Source: SABI01 sp963678555
GTDB taxonomy: Bacteria > Spirochaetota > Spirochaetia > Sphaerochaetales > Sphaerochaetaceae
DNA: 64,000 nt
NCBI GenBank assembly: GCA_963678555.2
Contig: CAXXJA010000002.1
Span: forward strand, 930,001-994,000
Direction of reading: 5' to 3'
Shown one piece after another: positions 15,960 through 25,414 of this stretch. Below the pieces are notes generated by a model. The model worked only from the letters and a program-made list of their open reading frames with translations, was not told the DNA's origin and searched no databases. The stretch's first letter is position 1, and the number at the start of each line of letters is the position of its first letter. The translations under genes were made by a program, and so were the position numbers.

Positions 15960-17096
15960 CTATCTGCTGTTTCCATCTACTAGAATCTGTGCAATAGCGT
16001 GTGCAGCATCCGGTCTGTACAGCTCTTTCATACGTTCCTGTATCCTCCCCCGAGCCGAGGGATTCTCAACAAGGATCCTGACGGCCTGAGCCAGTGATGC
16101 GGCACTGACCGTGTCGTTATCGAATACAGAAGCGCACCCTGCCTGTTCATAGAGACCGGCGTTCTCGATCTGATCCCCTCTGCTGGCAGACAGAGGGAGA
16201 GGGATCAGGAGCATCGGCACCTGAAGTGCCAGAAAATCTGCGATGGCAGAGGCACCGGCCCGGCTGATCACACACACGGAAGATTTCAGCAGAGCTGCAT
16301 ACTCGTCGGTCAGGAAGGGAACGCGAACGTACCCTGTTCCCGGCCTCTTCTGACCGGAGAAGGGCCCGGTCTCCATCCTTCCGACTCCGCACTGGTGCAC
16401 GATCTGGATCTCCGGCTGCAGCATGTCATAGAGTTCCGGGACCAGTTCATTGATACGCATCGCACCGAGTGAGCCTCCGATGACAGTGACAACAGGTTTT
16501 CCCGGATCGAGAGAAAACCGCTTATACACATCAGGCGGATTCTCCACCTCATGCCCGATACGGGAAGGCAGACCGGTAACGACTGCCTTTTTCCTGAGTG
16601 AAGAGGAAAGGGTCTCCAGGGTTTGAGGGAGGTTCACACAGAGCGTACTGGCATGAGGTGCACACAGACGGTTGGCAAGTCCGAAAGACAGATCACTTTC
16701 ATGCAGCACTATGCGGACCGAGAAGAGCCGGGCAAGTAGCAGAGGAGGAACCGAAATGTAGCCGCCCTTCGAGAAGATCACATCGGGACGGCTTGTGATG
16801 AGGAGGATCAGAGACTCGAAAAACCCCGCAGCTATCAGGGCAAGGTCGGTGATATTCCTGAGTGACCGGTACCGTCTCAGCTTTCCCCCATGGATATGAC
16901 GGGTTTGGATCCCGCACTCACAGACCCATGAGCGTTCCCGTCTGCTTCGTCCGGTGACCAGCTGACCCCGGTACGGTATGCCCCGGACACCACAGAGTGC
17001 CCTCACCTCCTGTTCCACCGCGAACAGGGGAAAGATGTGACCGCCTGTACCTCCCCCCACATACCAGATGCGGAGGACTCTGCCAACCCGTTTCAT
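15960..17096 (-). CDS. murG: UDP-GlcNAc:lipid I GlcNAc-transferase MurG
   Basis: MurG adds GlcNAc to lipid I to make lipid II on the inner face of the membrane. The protein (378 residues from the chosen start) has IWYVGGGTGGHIFP at its N-terminus, a central VTVIGGSLGAMRINE and the UDP-GlcNAc region ISRAGASAIADFLALQVP with PLPLSASRGDQIENA. An ATG two codons upstream (17102) is also possible. I prefer 17096 because a -10-like box ends six bases before it; neither start has a Shine-Dalgarno sequence. murG is separated from the main division cluster and leads the run cvpA-holB-kinase-regulator-dinG. Confidence 0.93.
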   Translation of the reverse strand: MKRVGRVLRIWYVGGGTGGHIFPLFAVEQEVRALCGVRGIPYRGQLVTGRSRRERSWVCECGIQTRHIHGGKLRRYRSLRNITDLALIAAGFFESLILLITSRPDVIFSKGGYISVPPLLLARLFSVRIVLHESDLSFGLANRLCAPHASTLCVNLPQTLETLSSSLRKKAVVTGLPSRIGHEVENPPDVYKRFSLDPGKPVVTVIGGSLGAMRINELVPELYDMLQPEIQIVHQCGVGRMETGPFSGQKRPGTGYVRVPFLTDEYAALLKSSVCVISRAGASAIADFLALQVPMLLIPLPLSASRGDQIENAGLYEQAGCASVFDNDTVSAASLAQAVRILVENPSARGRIQERMKELYRPDAAHAIAQILVDGNSR

Positions 17097-17102
17097 GGAC
17101 AT

Positions 17103-17132
17103 AGTCTACTTGAAACTGATATACATAGGCAA
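17103..17132 (-). promoter_or_regulatory. Putative promoter of murG (leaderless layout)
   Basis: Minus-strand TTGCCT (17132-17127), 18-bp spacer, TAGACT (17108-17103). The ATG at 17096 is only six bases past the -10 box, so transcription would begin at or next to the start codon. Confidence 0.45.
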
Positions 17133-17182
17133 CATTAATGGGTATACTTTACGGTATACATACATGGCACAAGAGGAAACAG

Positions 17183-19894
17183 ATGGCAAAGAATATTCTT
17201 CAGCGCATATTCGGAACAAAGCAGGAAAAGGATCTGAAACGGCTCACACCCATTCTCAAACAGGTCCTCAGCTGGGAGTCCTGGGCTGAGAAACTGACCG
17301 ATGAGCAGTTCCCCCAGTTCACCGAGACCTTTAAAAAGCGCATCAGTGAGGGGGAGTCCCTGACGAGTATTCTTCCCGAAGCATTCGCGCTTGCCAGGGA
17401 AGCCTCATTCCGTGTACTCGGTGAGAAACATTTCGAAGAACAGATCATGGGCGCTGTTGTCCTCTTTGAAGGGAATATTCTCGAGATGAAGACAGGTGAG
17501 GGAAAGACACTCACCTGTGTTCCCGCCGCCTACCTCAATGCCCTGACGAGCAAGGGTGTCCACATCATCACCGTCAACGACTACCTCGCCGAGCGTGATG
17601 CGGCATGGATGGGACCGATCTACCGTTTCCTCGGTCTTGAGGTCTCCGCTATTGTATCCTCAATGGATAATGAATCCAGAAGGGAAGCCTATTCGAAGGA
17701 CATCACCTACGGAACAAACAACGAGTTCGGGTTCGACTACCTGAGAGACAACATGAAATTCCGTCAGCAGGACAAGATCCAGCCGAATCACAACTACGCG
17801 ATCATCGATGAGATCGACTCCATCCTCATCGATGAAGCCCGTACACCGCTGATCATCAGCGGTCAGGCCGAGGATGACACGGCCCGTATCGCTCAGGCGG
17901 CACGGGTTGTTCCTCTCCTGACTCCCTGTGAACTCAACCCTGACACACTCGAATACGACGATGATGCACCGGGAGACTATCGCAGCGATGAGAAACACAA
18001 ACGCATCACCTTCACGACCGAGGGACTGACACACGCGGAGCAGATCCTTCAGATGCACAAGAGCATCACGGGAAGCCTGTACGACAATGAGAACTTCGAG
18101 TTCGTTCATTACCTCACTCAGGCGGTGAAAGCCCAGTGCCTCTTTCACCGTGACGCCGATTATGTCGTCGCTGACGGAAAGGTGGAGATCGTAGATGAAT
18201 TTACCGGACGGGTGCTGCACGGCAGACGCTACAGTGACGGTCTCCATCAGGCTATCGAAGCGAAGGAAGGGATCAGGATAGCCTCTCAGAACAAGACCCT
18301 GGCCACCATCACCTTCCAGAACTTTTTCAGAATGTACGATACCATAGCAGGTATGACCGGAACGGCGGATACCGAGGCCGGAGAATTCAACGCGATCTAC
18401 GGTCTCGATGTCATCGTCATACCCACACACCTCCCGATTGCACGTACAGACCTGCATGACCTCGTCTACCTCAATGAGCCCTATAAGTACGAGGCCATCA
18501 TCGGTGAGATCGAACGGGTCCATGCCACCGGCCAGCCGATCCTCGTGGGAACGGTGACGATTGAGAAATCGGAACTGATTTCATCTCTGCTCAAGAAACG
18601 GGGGATCAGGCATGAGGTGCTCAATGCGAAGAACCATGCCCGTGAAGCTCTGATCATCGAAGATGCAGGTGCAAAGGGTGCGATCACCATTGCCACCAAT
18701 ATGGCAGGGCGCGGTACCGACATCAAGCTCGGCGGCTCGTTCGATGCAATGGTCCGCCGTGAGGTGAGCTCGGAGGCTTCACACGAGGAGATCGAGGCAG
18801 CCAGAACACGGCTCCGTCCGCACTGGCAACAGCAGTATGAGGAAGTGAAGCAGCTCGGAGGGTTGTACATACTCGGAACCGAGCGGCATGAGTCACGGCG
18901 CATAGACAACCAGCTCAGGGGAAGAAGCGGGAGACAGGGAGACCCGGGGACCTCCAGGTTTTTCCTCTCTCTCGATGATACCCTGATGAGGCTGTTCGCC
19001 AAGGATACCGTGCGCTCTCTACTCTCCAGAGTCGGAATGGGTGCAGAACCTATCGAACACAGCATGATCAGCCGTGCCATCGAGAAGGCTCAGATGCGGG
19101 TAGAGGAACAGAACTACGAGATACGTAAGCACCTTCTCGAATATGATGATGTGCTCAACGAACAGCGAAACTTCATCTACTCACAGCGTGATGCGATTCT
19201 CGGTGATGACAATCTTGTGCATCGGGGCTTTGAGACGATCGAGGATACTCTCAGGATGCTCGCTTCACAGGTAGAGAAGGAAGGAACCATCCCACAGAGA
19301 CTCCCGATGTTCACAGCTCTCATTCAGGAGACCTATCAGATAGATATCCAGGAGCAGATGAGTGAGAATCTCAGAGAGGACAGTGATCTGGCTTCCCTCG
19401 CCTTCGAAATCATCTCTCAGACGATCAACGAGAAGGTACGGAAAGTCTCCCCTGAAATGTTTAACGACTTCCTGCGCTATCATTACCTGAGACAGATCGA
19501 TACCCGATGGCAGAACCACCTTGATCAGCTTGAAGGACTCAGAGAGTCGGTGAGCCTCAGGACCTATGCCCAAAAGAATCCTCTGCTCGAGTACAAGCTG
19601 GAAGGCTTCGACATCTTCGACACGCTCATCGCCTCTATCAGAGAGTATATGGCACTGCTGATGGTGAGGGTACAGATCCAGACAGATTCGAAGGTCCCCA
19701 GCAGAGCCAGCCGGTCTCAGGCGGTGAACCTGCATCAGAATGTATCCAGTTTCAACAGACCGGCTGCAGGTGCCCAATCGGGTCAGACCGGTCCCGTTCA
19801 GGTGAAACGGACCGCGCCGAAGGTAGGCAGGAACGATCCCTGTCCGTGCGGCAGCGGAAAGAAGTATAAACACTGTCACGGACGAGACGCATAG
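17183..19894 (+). CDS. secA: Preprotein translocase ATPase SecA
   Basis: SecA drives preproteins through SecYEG. The 903-residue protein has the N-terminal DEAD motor with MKTGEGKTLT (about residue 105), AYLNALTSKGVHIITVNDYL, DEIDSILIDEARTPLIISG, and IAGMTGTADTEA; the second motor domain with ITIATNMAGRGTDIKLGG and QLRGRSGRQGDPG; the helical scaffold; and the C-terminal zinc motif DPCPCGSGKKYKHC. A reading frame extends 15 codons upstream, but ATG 17183 has AGAGGAAA at good spacing and begins with MAKNILQRIF as the family does. It is transcribed away from murG across an 86-bp gap. Confidence 0.97.
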   Translation: MAKNILQRIFGTKQEKDLKRLTPILKQVLSWESWAEKLTDEQFPQFTETFKKRISEGESLTSILPEAFALAREASFRVLGEKHFEEQIMGAVVLFEGNILEMKTGEGKTLTCVPAAYLNALTSKGVHIITVNDYLAERDAAWMGPIYRFLGLEVSAIVSSMDNESRREAYSKDITYGTNNEFGFDYLRDNMKFRQQDKIQPNHNYAIIDEIDSILIDEARTPLIISGQAEDDTARIAQAARVVPLLTPCELNPDTLEYDDDAPGDYRSDEKHKRITFTTEGLTHAEQILQMHKSITGSLYDNENFEFVHYLTQAVKAQCLFHRDADYVVADGKVEIVDEFTGRVLHGRRYSDGLHQAIEAKEGIRIASQNKTLATITFQNFFRMYDTIAGMTGTADTEAGEFNAIYGLDVIVIPTHLPIARTDLHDLVYLNEPYKYEAIIGEIERVHATGQPILVGTVTIEKSELISSLLKKRGIRHEVLNAKNHAREALIIEDAGAKGAITIATNMAGRGTDIKLGGSFDAMVRREVSSEASHEEIEAARTRLRPHWQQQYEEVKQLGGLYILGTERHESRRIDNQLRGRSGRQGDPGTSRFFLSLDDTLMRLFAKDTVRSLLSRVGMGAEPIEHSMISRAIEKAQMRVEEQNYEIRKHLLEYDDVLNEQRNFIYSQRDAILGDDNLVHRGFETIEDTLRMLASQVEKEGTIPQRLPMFTALIQETYQIDIQEQMSENLREDSDLASLAFEIISQTINEKVRKVSPEMFNDFLRYHYLRQIDTRWQNHLDQLEGLRESVSLRTYAQKNPLLEYKLEGFDIFDTLIASIREYMALLMVRVQIQTDSKVPSRASRSQAVNLHQNVSSFNRPAAGAQSGQTGPVQVKRTAPKVGRNDPCPCGSGKKYKHCHGRDA

Positions 19895-19996
19895 AGCATG
19901 CTACCATGAGTGTAAGAGTGCAGGCATGCAGGCGGTTTCTGTACACTCCGCTCTGAGATGTCGCAGCACTGTAGTGATGATGATTGCGGGGGACTG

Positions 19997-21094
19997 TCAG
20001 TCCTGAAAGAAACTGAGGGGATCGAGGGCAACACCGTCCTGCTCGATCGAGAAGTAGAGCGTTGGTGAGGTTACCGCTCCGCTGTCACCAAGGGTACCGA
20101 TCACATCCCCCTGTTTCACCTGGTCCGATACTGCCACGTTCACCTCTTCAAGGTGGGCATAGGTGGTGCGGTACCCGTTCTCATGGCTCAATGTGATAAA
20201 CCGTCCCATCTGTGTGACATCATGAGCCGTATCCACTACGACACCGCTTGAAGATGCCCGCACCTCGTCACCGACCTTCCCCTGAACCCAGATTCCCTTG
20301 AGTGTGACGATCTCCTCGGAATCCCCGTACACGACTGTCTGATTATACAGTCCGGTGACCTTGCCCACATAGGGAGGGACAAAGCGGTTGTAACTGTCCA
20401 GAGAACCGTCCTCGGAGACCCGTACATCGGGTATGAACAGCTGCTGACCGGGAAAGATGTCAGGAGAGTCGAGATCATTGAGTTCCTGCAGGGTCTTCCA
20501 TCCCAGCGAGGGGTTGAAACGTGCAGTGATAGTGGAAAGTGAATCTCCCGACTGAACGGTATACATCCTTCCGTCCATGACAGGAATCTTCAGCTCTACC
20601 CCCTGGCTGAGTGAAGAGAGATTCTTGACAGCGTTGATCCCCAGGATGGTCTCCTTCTTGAGATCGTACATCGCCGCTATCGTGTCCAGATTCTCTCCCG
20701 GCTGCATCGTGTGATAGCGGAACCAGCTCTTCTCTCCGTTGCGCTGGACGAGAGAACGGGTCGTATCAACCTGAATATCATCGAGCTCCCGGGAGATCCG
20801 GTCGGAGGAGTTCACCTCAGACGGACCCAGATCCTGCACCTCAGCAACCTCTGCAGGCATGCTCTGAACCGGTGCTTCCGATGCGACAGCCGCAATCGGT
20901 TCGGAAACAGAGACTGGCTCCTGCGCAGGCCGGAAGAATACATACCAGATGATGATGATGGAAGCCGAGAGGAGAACACCTGCGATCACTACGGCGATGA
21001 TGATACCGAGAGAACGGGAATCCACTCCCTTTCCCCGTTTCCGTCCACCGCTGGTATCTACATCATCATAGCTATGAATCTCGTTATTTGCCAT
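19997..21094 (-). CDS. Membrane-anchored LysM protein with degenerate LytM (M23) domain
   Basis: The 365-residue protein has a short cytoplasmic tail, one membrane helix (about 30-51, IIIAVVIAGVLLSASIIII), a linker, two LysM peptidoglycan-binding modules (about 128-175 and 177-222: YTVQSGDSLSTITARF) and a C-terminal M23 fold (about 260-362). Active M23 enzymes use HxxxD and HxH. Here the first becomes LKGIWV (no His, no Asp) and the last becomes TLYF (no His); only the His of YAHL remains. By analogy with EnvC and NlpD this is more likely an amidase activator or scaffold than an endopeptidase. It is divergent from the class B PBP gene, which fits a role in septal wall splitting. Confidence 0.87.
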   Translation of the reverse strand: MANNEIHSYDDVDTSGGRKRGKGVDSRSLGIIIAVVIAGVLLSASIIIIWYVFFRPAQEPVSVSEPIAAVASEAPVQSMPAEVAEVQDLGPSEVNSSDRISRELDDIQVDTTRSLVQRNGEKSWFRYHTMQPGENLDTIAAMYDLKKETILGINAVKNLSSLSQGVELKIPVMDGRMYTVQSGDSLSTITARFNPSLGWKTLQELNDLDSPDIFPGQQLFIPDVRVSEDGSLDSYNRFVPPYVGKVTGLYNQTVVYGDSEEIVTLKGIWVQGKVGDEVRASSSGVVVDTAHDVTQMGRFITLSHENGYRTTYAHLEEVNVAVSDQVKQGDVIGTLGDSGAVTSPTLYFSIEQDGVALDPLSFFQD

Positions 21095-21106
21095 ATATTT
21101 TCACTC

Positions 21107-21136
21107 TCGACACTGGTATCACTATATTACTATACT
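21107..21136 (+). promoter_or_regulatory. Putative promoter of ftsI (leaderless layout)
   Basis: TCGACA (21107-21112), 18-bp spacer, TATACT (21131-21136). The ftsI ATG at 21143 is six bases past the -10 box and no Shine-Dalgarno sequence precedes it. Confidence 0.5.
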
Positions 21137-21142
21137 TCAGTC

Positions 21143-22819
21143 ATGGCATCCAGAGAAAAACGAAACATCAGAGCTCTCGCAGTCATACTCACGATTATCC
21201 TGGCCGCCATTACGGTGCGTACAGTATGGATGATAATAGACCATGGTTCAAGTACTAAGGACTATGAGGACCCCGTTGTCGCCCAGCGGGTCGTCCGTGG
21301 AACGATTTATGACCGCTACGGGCATGTCCTCGCCATTGAGACACCCTACTACTCTCTCGCCTTTCACCTGAATGAGATACGCGACCTTGAGGGGACTGCA
21401 CAGAAGGTTGCGGAGGTGACTGACCTCACCTCAGATGAGATTCTTGAGATCAGCGGACGCCACACGAGCTATGCACGGATCAAACTGAGACTGACCGGTG
21501 AGGAACGGCTGGCGCTTGAGAACCTCGGTATCAGAGGTCTCGTCATAGAAAAACGGTACGGACGACAGTATCCTCAGGTACATCATGCATCCAACCTGCT
21601 CGGATTCGCAAACCGGGAGAATACGGGAGTGGAAGGACTCGAGCTCTCCTTCGAAGAGGAACTGAATCCACTTCCCGGGCTCGATGAGGTGATCACCTAC
21701 GGAAACGATCTCTACCTCTCCCTCGATATCTCGCTTCAGTACATCCTGGACGATGCGGTTCTGAGAATGACAGAGGACCACGGTGTACACAGTGCGAGTG
21801 CGATACTCCTGAACAGCGATACCGGAGCTATCCTGGCTTCTTCCTCCTACCCGTGGTTCGACCCGAACGCCTACAGCACGTCCACGGCTGAACAGCGTCG
21901 TGAGCAGATCAGCTCACAGATCCGCGAACCCGGGTCTGTGTTCAAGATCTTTACCCTGGCAGCACTGATGGATGCGGGTCTGGTACACGATGAGGATCAC
22001 TTTACCTGCGATGGTGTTCATGAATATGTCACCGAGAGCGGAAGCACCTTCGATATCAGATGTGTCGAACCGCACGGGGATGTAACCCCACAGACGATGA
22101 TAAGCAAAAGCTGCAACGGAGCAATCGCTTCCTGGTCTTCCCGTATGAGCAGTGAGGACCTTGCCGGATACCTCAGTGAATTCGGGTTTCTCTCAGCACA
22201 CGATATATCCCTTCCTGTTGCCAGCAGCGGCTATCTTGCTGAGCTTGATTCCTGGTCACAGCGGACCAAGCCCACCCTGTCATTCGGTCAGGAGATAGCT
22301 GTGTCGCCGATACAGCTGGTCACAGCGGCTACGGTACTTGCTGAGAACGGGTACAGGGTGGAGCCCTATCTGGTAGAGGCAGTCGTCAGCCATGAAGGAG
22401 ACCACATGTACCTGGCAGAGAAACATGTGAGCAGGGAACAGATCATCGGAGAACCTGCTCTTCAGTCGGTTCTGAGCGGTATGGAGGAGGCTGTGATACG
22501 TGGGACGGCGACAGCAGCCGGAGTGCCGGGGATTCGGGTAGGAGCCAAGACCGGCACGGCTCAGGTCGCCGACCCTGACGGGGGCGGTTACCTGAAAGGA
22601 ACATTCCTTGCAAGTACCCTTGCCATATTCCCCCTTGATGACCCCTCGTACATTATCTACGTTGCCGCCATGGTTCCCTCAGGGGAAACAATCTGGGGTT
22701 CAGCGATCGCGGCACCGGCCATATCCCAGGTGATAGAGGATATGGTGAGAGGCGGGTATATTCGCAGCGATGTGATGAAGGATGCAGCGTATCAGGAGGG
22801 ACTGGTGAGCGGGGACTGA
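21143..22819 (+). CDS. ftsI: Class B penicillin-binding protein (FtsI-like transpeptidase)
   Basis: Septal-type D,D-transpeptidase of 558 residues. One membrane anchor (about 9-30, LAVILTIILAAITVRTVWMII) is followed by the pedestal domain (VVRGTIYDRYGHVLA) and the transpeptidase domain with active-site SVFK in REPGSVFKIFTLAALM, the SxN-like SCN in MISKSCNGAI, and KTGTA in GAKTGTAQV. There is no glycosyltransferase domain and no PASTA domain. The frame is open far upstream, but that part is antisense to the LysM gene, and the protein family begins at ATG 21143. In many bacteria ftsI sits in the division cluster; here it stands just outside, and its 3' end overlaps convergent flhF by 28 bp. Confidence 0.9.
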   Translation: MASREKRNIRALAVILTIILAAITVRTVWMIIDHGSSTKDYEDPVVAQRVVRGTIYDRYGHVLAIETPYYSLAFHLNEIRDLEGTAQKVAEVTDLTSDEILEISGRHTSYARIKLRLTGEERLALENLGIRGLVIEKRYGRQYPQVHHASNLLGFANRENTGVEGLELSFEEELNPLPGLDEVITYGNDLYLSLDISLQYILDDAVLRMTEDHGVHSASAILLNSDTGAILASSSYPWFDPNAYSTSTAEQRREQISSQIREPGSVFKIFTLAALMDAGLVHDEDHFTCDGVHEYVTESGSTFDIRCVEPHGDVTPQTMISKSCNGAIASWSSRMSSEDLAGYLSEFGFLSAHDISLPVASSGYLAELDSWSQRTKPTLSFGQEIAVSPIQLVTAATVLAENGYRVEPYLVEAVVSHEGDHMYLAEKHVSREQIIGEPALQSVLSGMEEAVIRGTATAAGVPGIRVGAKTGTAQVADPDGGGYLKGTFLASTLAIFPLDDPSYIIYVAAMVPSGETIWGSAIAAPAISQVIEDMVRGGYIRSDVMKDAAYQEGLVSGD

Positions 22820-24036
22820 GAAGACCAGAGGGACTCGAAGTCAAGACTGAATCCATGAAGGAAGGATAGAATGACGGTGGCGCTCGCCTTGTGAAGGTCA
22901 CTGGGTACCCTCTGGCCGTCGGTGAAGAAGAGCAGCGGGATATTCTTCTCATAGGCGGCAGAGAGAATGTTACCGATACTGCCGGTCTCGTCCACCTTCG
23001 TGATGATCAGCGAATCTATTCCCAGATTCCGGTATGAATCTATCGTCCTGAGCAGATCCTCATGCTTCATACTCGCAGGCAGGGCGAGAGAATGCTTCTT
23101 CTCCCCCGAAGGGATCAGCGACAGGAGGGAATTCATCTGGACTGACAGATGCATATCCTTCGGACTCCGCCCGATCGTATCAATGAGGATCAGGTCCGTA
23201 TCCTGATGCTCACCTACCGCACGGTACATCTCCTGTTCGTCCGTTATCAGGGTCAGCGGGATCTGCAGAGAATCGGCAAAACTCGAAAGCTGCTCGAACG
23301 CTCCGACACGGAAGGTGTCGACCGAAAGGAATTGAACCGATTTCTTGTACTCCTCGCTGTCCTGAAGGGTATACAGGGCACCGAGTTTCGCGATAGTCGT
23401 TGTCTTTCCTACCCCGGTCGGACCGAGAATGATCCGGTAATGGGGAGGATGTATCTGGGATGCGTGGTCTATAGTGATAAGAGATACGATCTTATCCACG
23501 ATAACAAGCTCGAACTCTTCCTTCGTGGGAACCGCACCGACTGCAGAGAATTCCTCACTCACAAGAGCCATCACGGTCTCACAGGTGTGTTCACTGAACC
23601 CGTTCTTCTCAAGCAGGAACCGACCGTGATCGAAGAGTGTGTCCAGCAGACTGGGAAGCTCCTGCTTTTCAACCGGGCTCTCCTGTTCCGTCGTAGCGTC
23701 TTCGGTGCTTTGAGACATGAAGGCTCTCGAGGAATCAGGGAGTTCTCCCGGTTCATTGACAGGATGCGGTGTATCGTGGTGCTCAGTCTGCCTCAGCGGA
23801 GCCGATTCAACCGGGACAGATTCAGGCCCTGCTGCGGCACTGCCCTCTTTTTGGATCGGATGAACTTCGGGAAGATAACACGTCAGTTCGACACAGGGAC
23901 GCCGGAAGAGCCAGAGGAAACCGCCGCGACGGAGATAATCGCGCCGCGAGTGTATCCGGATACGGTGTCCGTACTCCTCGCGCGCCTTCTTCACCGCGGA
24001 GTCGAAATCCTGTTCCTGAATCGTTACATATTTCAT
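22792..24036 (-). CDS. flhF: Flagellar GTPase FlhF
   Basis: FlhF is an SRP-type GTPase that places flagella at the cell pole. The 414-residue protein has the N-terminal B domain (MKYVTIQEQDFDSAVKKARE), a low-complexity Pro/Glu-rich linker (about 75-125), and the NG domain: P-loop LGPTGVGKTTTIAKLG, SVDTFRVGAFEQL, LILIDTIGRSPKD and LIITKVDETGSIGN. The expected partner genes flhA and flhG are not in the window. It is the last gene of the division-cluster run, 24 bp after hslU. Its presence is the best local evidence that the cell is motile. Confidence 0.92.
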   Translation of the reverse strand: MKYVTIQEQDFDSAVKKAREEYGHRIRIHSRRDYLRRGGFLWLFRRPCVELTCYLPEVHPIQKEGSAAAGPESVPVESAPLRQTEHHDTPHPVNEPGELPDSSRAFMSQSTEDATTEQESPVEKQELPSLLDTLFDHGRFLLEKNGFSEHTCETVMALVSEEFSAVGAVPTKEEFELVIVDKIVSLITIDHASQIHPPHYRIILGPTGVGKTTTIAKLGALYTLQDSEEYKKSVQFLSVDTFRVGAFEQLSSFADSLQIPLTLITDEQEMYRAVGEHQDTDLILIDTIGRSPKDMHLSVQMNSLLSLIPSGEKKHSLALPASMKHEDLLRTIDSYRNLGIDSLIITKVDETGSIGNILSAAYEKNIPLLFFTDGQRVPSDLHKASATVILSFLHGFSLDFESLWSSQSPLTSPS

Positions 24037-24060
24037 CGGCTTCCTTACCCTATTTCATCC

Positions 24061-25404
24061 CTAAAGAATGTATCGGCTCAGATCCTCATTTCCCAGCACA
24101 TCCATCAGTCGCTCATCTACATACTGCCGCGTTACACGGAAGGTCGTTCCTGTCAGGTCTGTAGCTCTGAAGGAAATATCGTCAAGGAGTTTTTCCATGA
24201 TGGTGTACAACCGTCTGGCACCGATATTCTCTGTCGAAGAGTTCACCGAATACGCCACCTCACTGATCCGCTGCAGCGCATCATCATCAAACTCAAGAGT
24301 GACGTTTTCGGTGTCTATCAAGGCAATGTACTGCTTGATGATGGCATTCTCCGGCTCAATGAGAATCCTGTGAAAATCATCGGCGGTCAGTTCGTTCAAT
24401 TCAACCCTCAACGGGAATCTTCCCTGCAGTTCCGGAATAAGGTCAGAGGGTTTGGAGACATGGAATGCACCGGCACCGATGAACAGAATATGGGACGTGT
24501 CAATCATACCCCACTTGGTATTCACCTTTGACCCTTCAACAATGGGAAGGATATCCCTCTGTACCCCTTCACGTGATACATCGGGCCCGCTCTTAGCCCC
24601 TCTCGAGCCGGCGATCTTGTCGATCTCGTCAATAAAGATGATTCCCATCTGCTCAACCCGATCCTTGGCAAGTTCCACCATCTGTTCATGATCGACCATA
24701 CGGTCCATCTCTTCCTCTGTAAGCAGATCCCGGGCACGCTTGATGGAGACTTTCCGCTTCTTTCCATTTCCATTGAACATGGAACCGAGTGACTGAAGGG
24801 TATTCTGTAGGTCTTCGACATTCCCTCCTGCAAGGAGTTCGATGCTGCCTCCTGCCGGACGGTTCTTCACAGACATCTCTACGATCCTATCCTCAAATCT
24901 CCCCTCTTCCAGGTACTTCCTGAATTTCTCACGAGTCTCCTGAGCACCCAGAGCTAGTTCAGTTGAACCCTCCTTCGAATTCGAGGAGGGGAGAAGGAGG
25001 TCGAGAAGGCGTTCATTGACGCTTCTGGCAACGGCATCTTTCTGTTGCTCGGCGAGGTCCTGCTTCGTCATCTGAACACCCACCGCCATCAGGTCACGGA
25101 CCATGGATTCCACATCCCGCCCCACATATCCCACTTCGGTGTACTTGGTAGCTTCCACTTTGACGAACGGGGTATTGGCAAGCCGGCTTATCCTCCGGGC
25201 GATTTCAGTCTTTCCGACTCCGGTCGGTCCGATGAGAATAATGTTCTTCGGCGCGACTTCATCTCTCATGGCCTCGGGAAGGAGTTTTCTCCGATACCGG
25301 CTTCTGAGGGCTATCGCGACAGCACGTTTCGCCTCGTGCTGCCCAATGATGTATTTATCTAATTCTCCCACGATCTCCCGGGGAGTCATCTGATCCAGAT
25401 TCAT
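24061..25404 (-). CDS. hslU: HslUV protease ATPase subunit
   Basis: HslU unfolds substrates and feeds them into HslV. The 447-residue protein has LDKYIIGQHEAKRAVA at its start, Walker A GPTGVGKTEIARR, pore loop VGYVGRDVESM, an intermediate I domain of usual size (about 110-245), Walker B GIIFIDEIDKIA, sensor region GAFHVSKPSDLIPELQGR (about 325-342), and ends DLSRYIL, the C-terminal tail that docks into HslV. It lies 10 bp after hslV and is surely co-translated with it. Confidence 0.97.
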   Translation of the reverse strand: MNLDQMTPREIVGELDKYIIGQHEAKRAVAIALRSRYRRKLLPEAMRDEVAPKNIILIGPTGVGKTEIARRISRLANTPFVKVEATKYTEVGYVGRDVESMVRDLMAVGVQMTKQDLAEQQKDAVARSVNERLLDLLLPSSNSKEGSTELALGAQETREKFRKYLEEGRFEDRIVEMSVKNRPAGGSIELLAGGNVEDLQNTLQSLGSMFNGNGKKRKVSIKRARDLLTEEEMDRMVDHEQMVELAKDRVEQMGIIFIDEIDKIAGSRGAKSGPDVSREGVQRDILPIVEGSKVNTKWGMIDTSHILFIGAGAFHVSKPSDLIPELQGRFPLRVELNELTADDFHRILIEPENAIIKQYIALIDTENVTLEFDDDALQRISEVAYSVNSSTENIGARRLYTIMEKLLDDISFRATDLTGTTFRVTRQYVDERLMDVLGNEDLSRYIL

Positions 25405-25414
25405 GACTGTGCTC

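Noticed and set aside
20711..21142. Upstream extension of the ftsI frame by 144 codons
   Set aside because: It is antisense to the LysM protein gene and the PBP family starts with the membrane anchor after ATG 21143.
23149..24531. 460-codon plus-strand frame opposite flhF and hslU
   Set aside because: Covers two confident genes and their junction on the opposite strand; no motifs.
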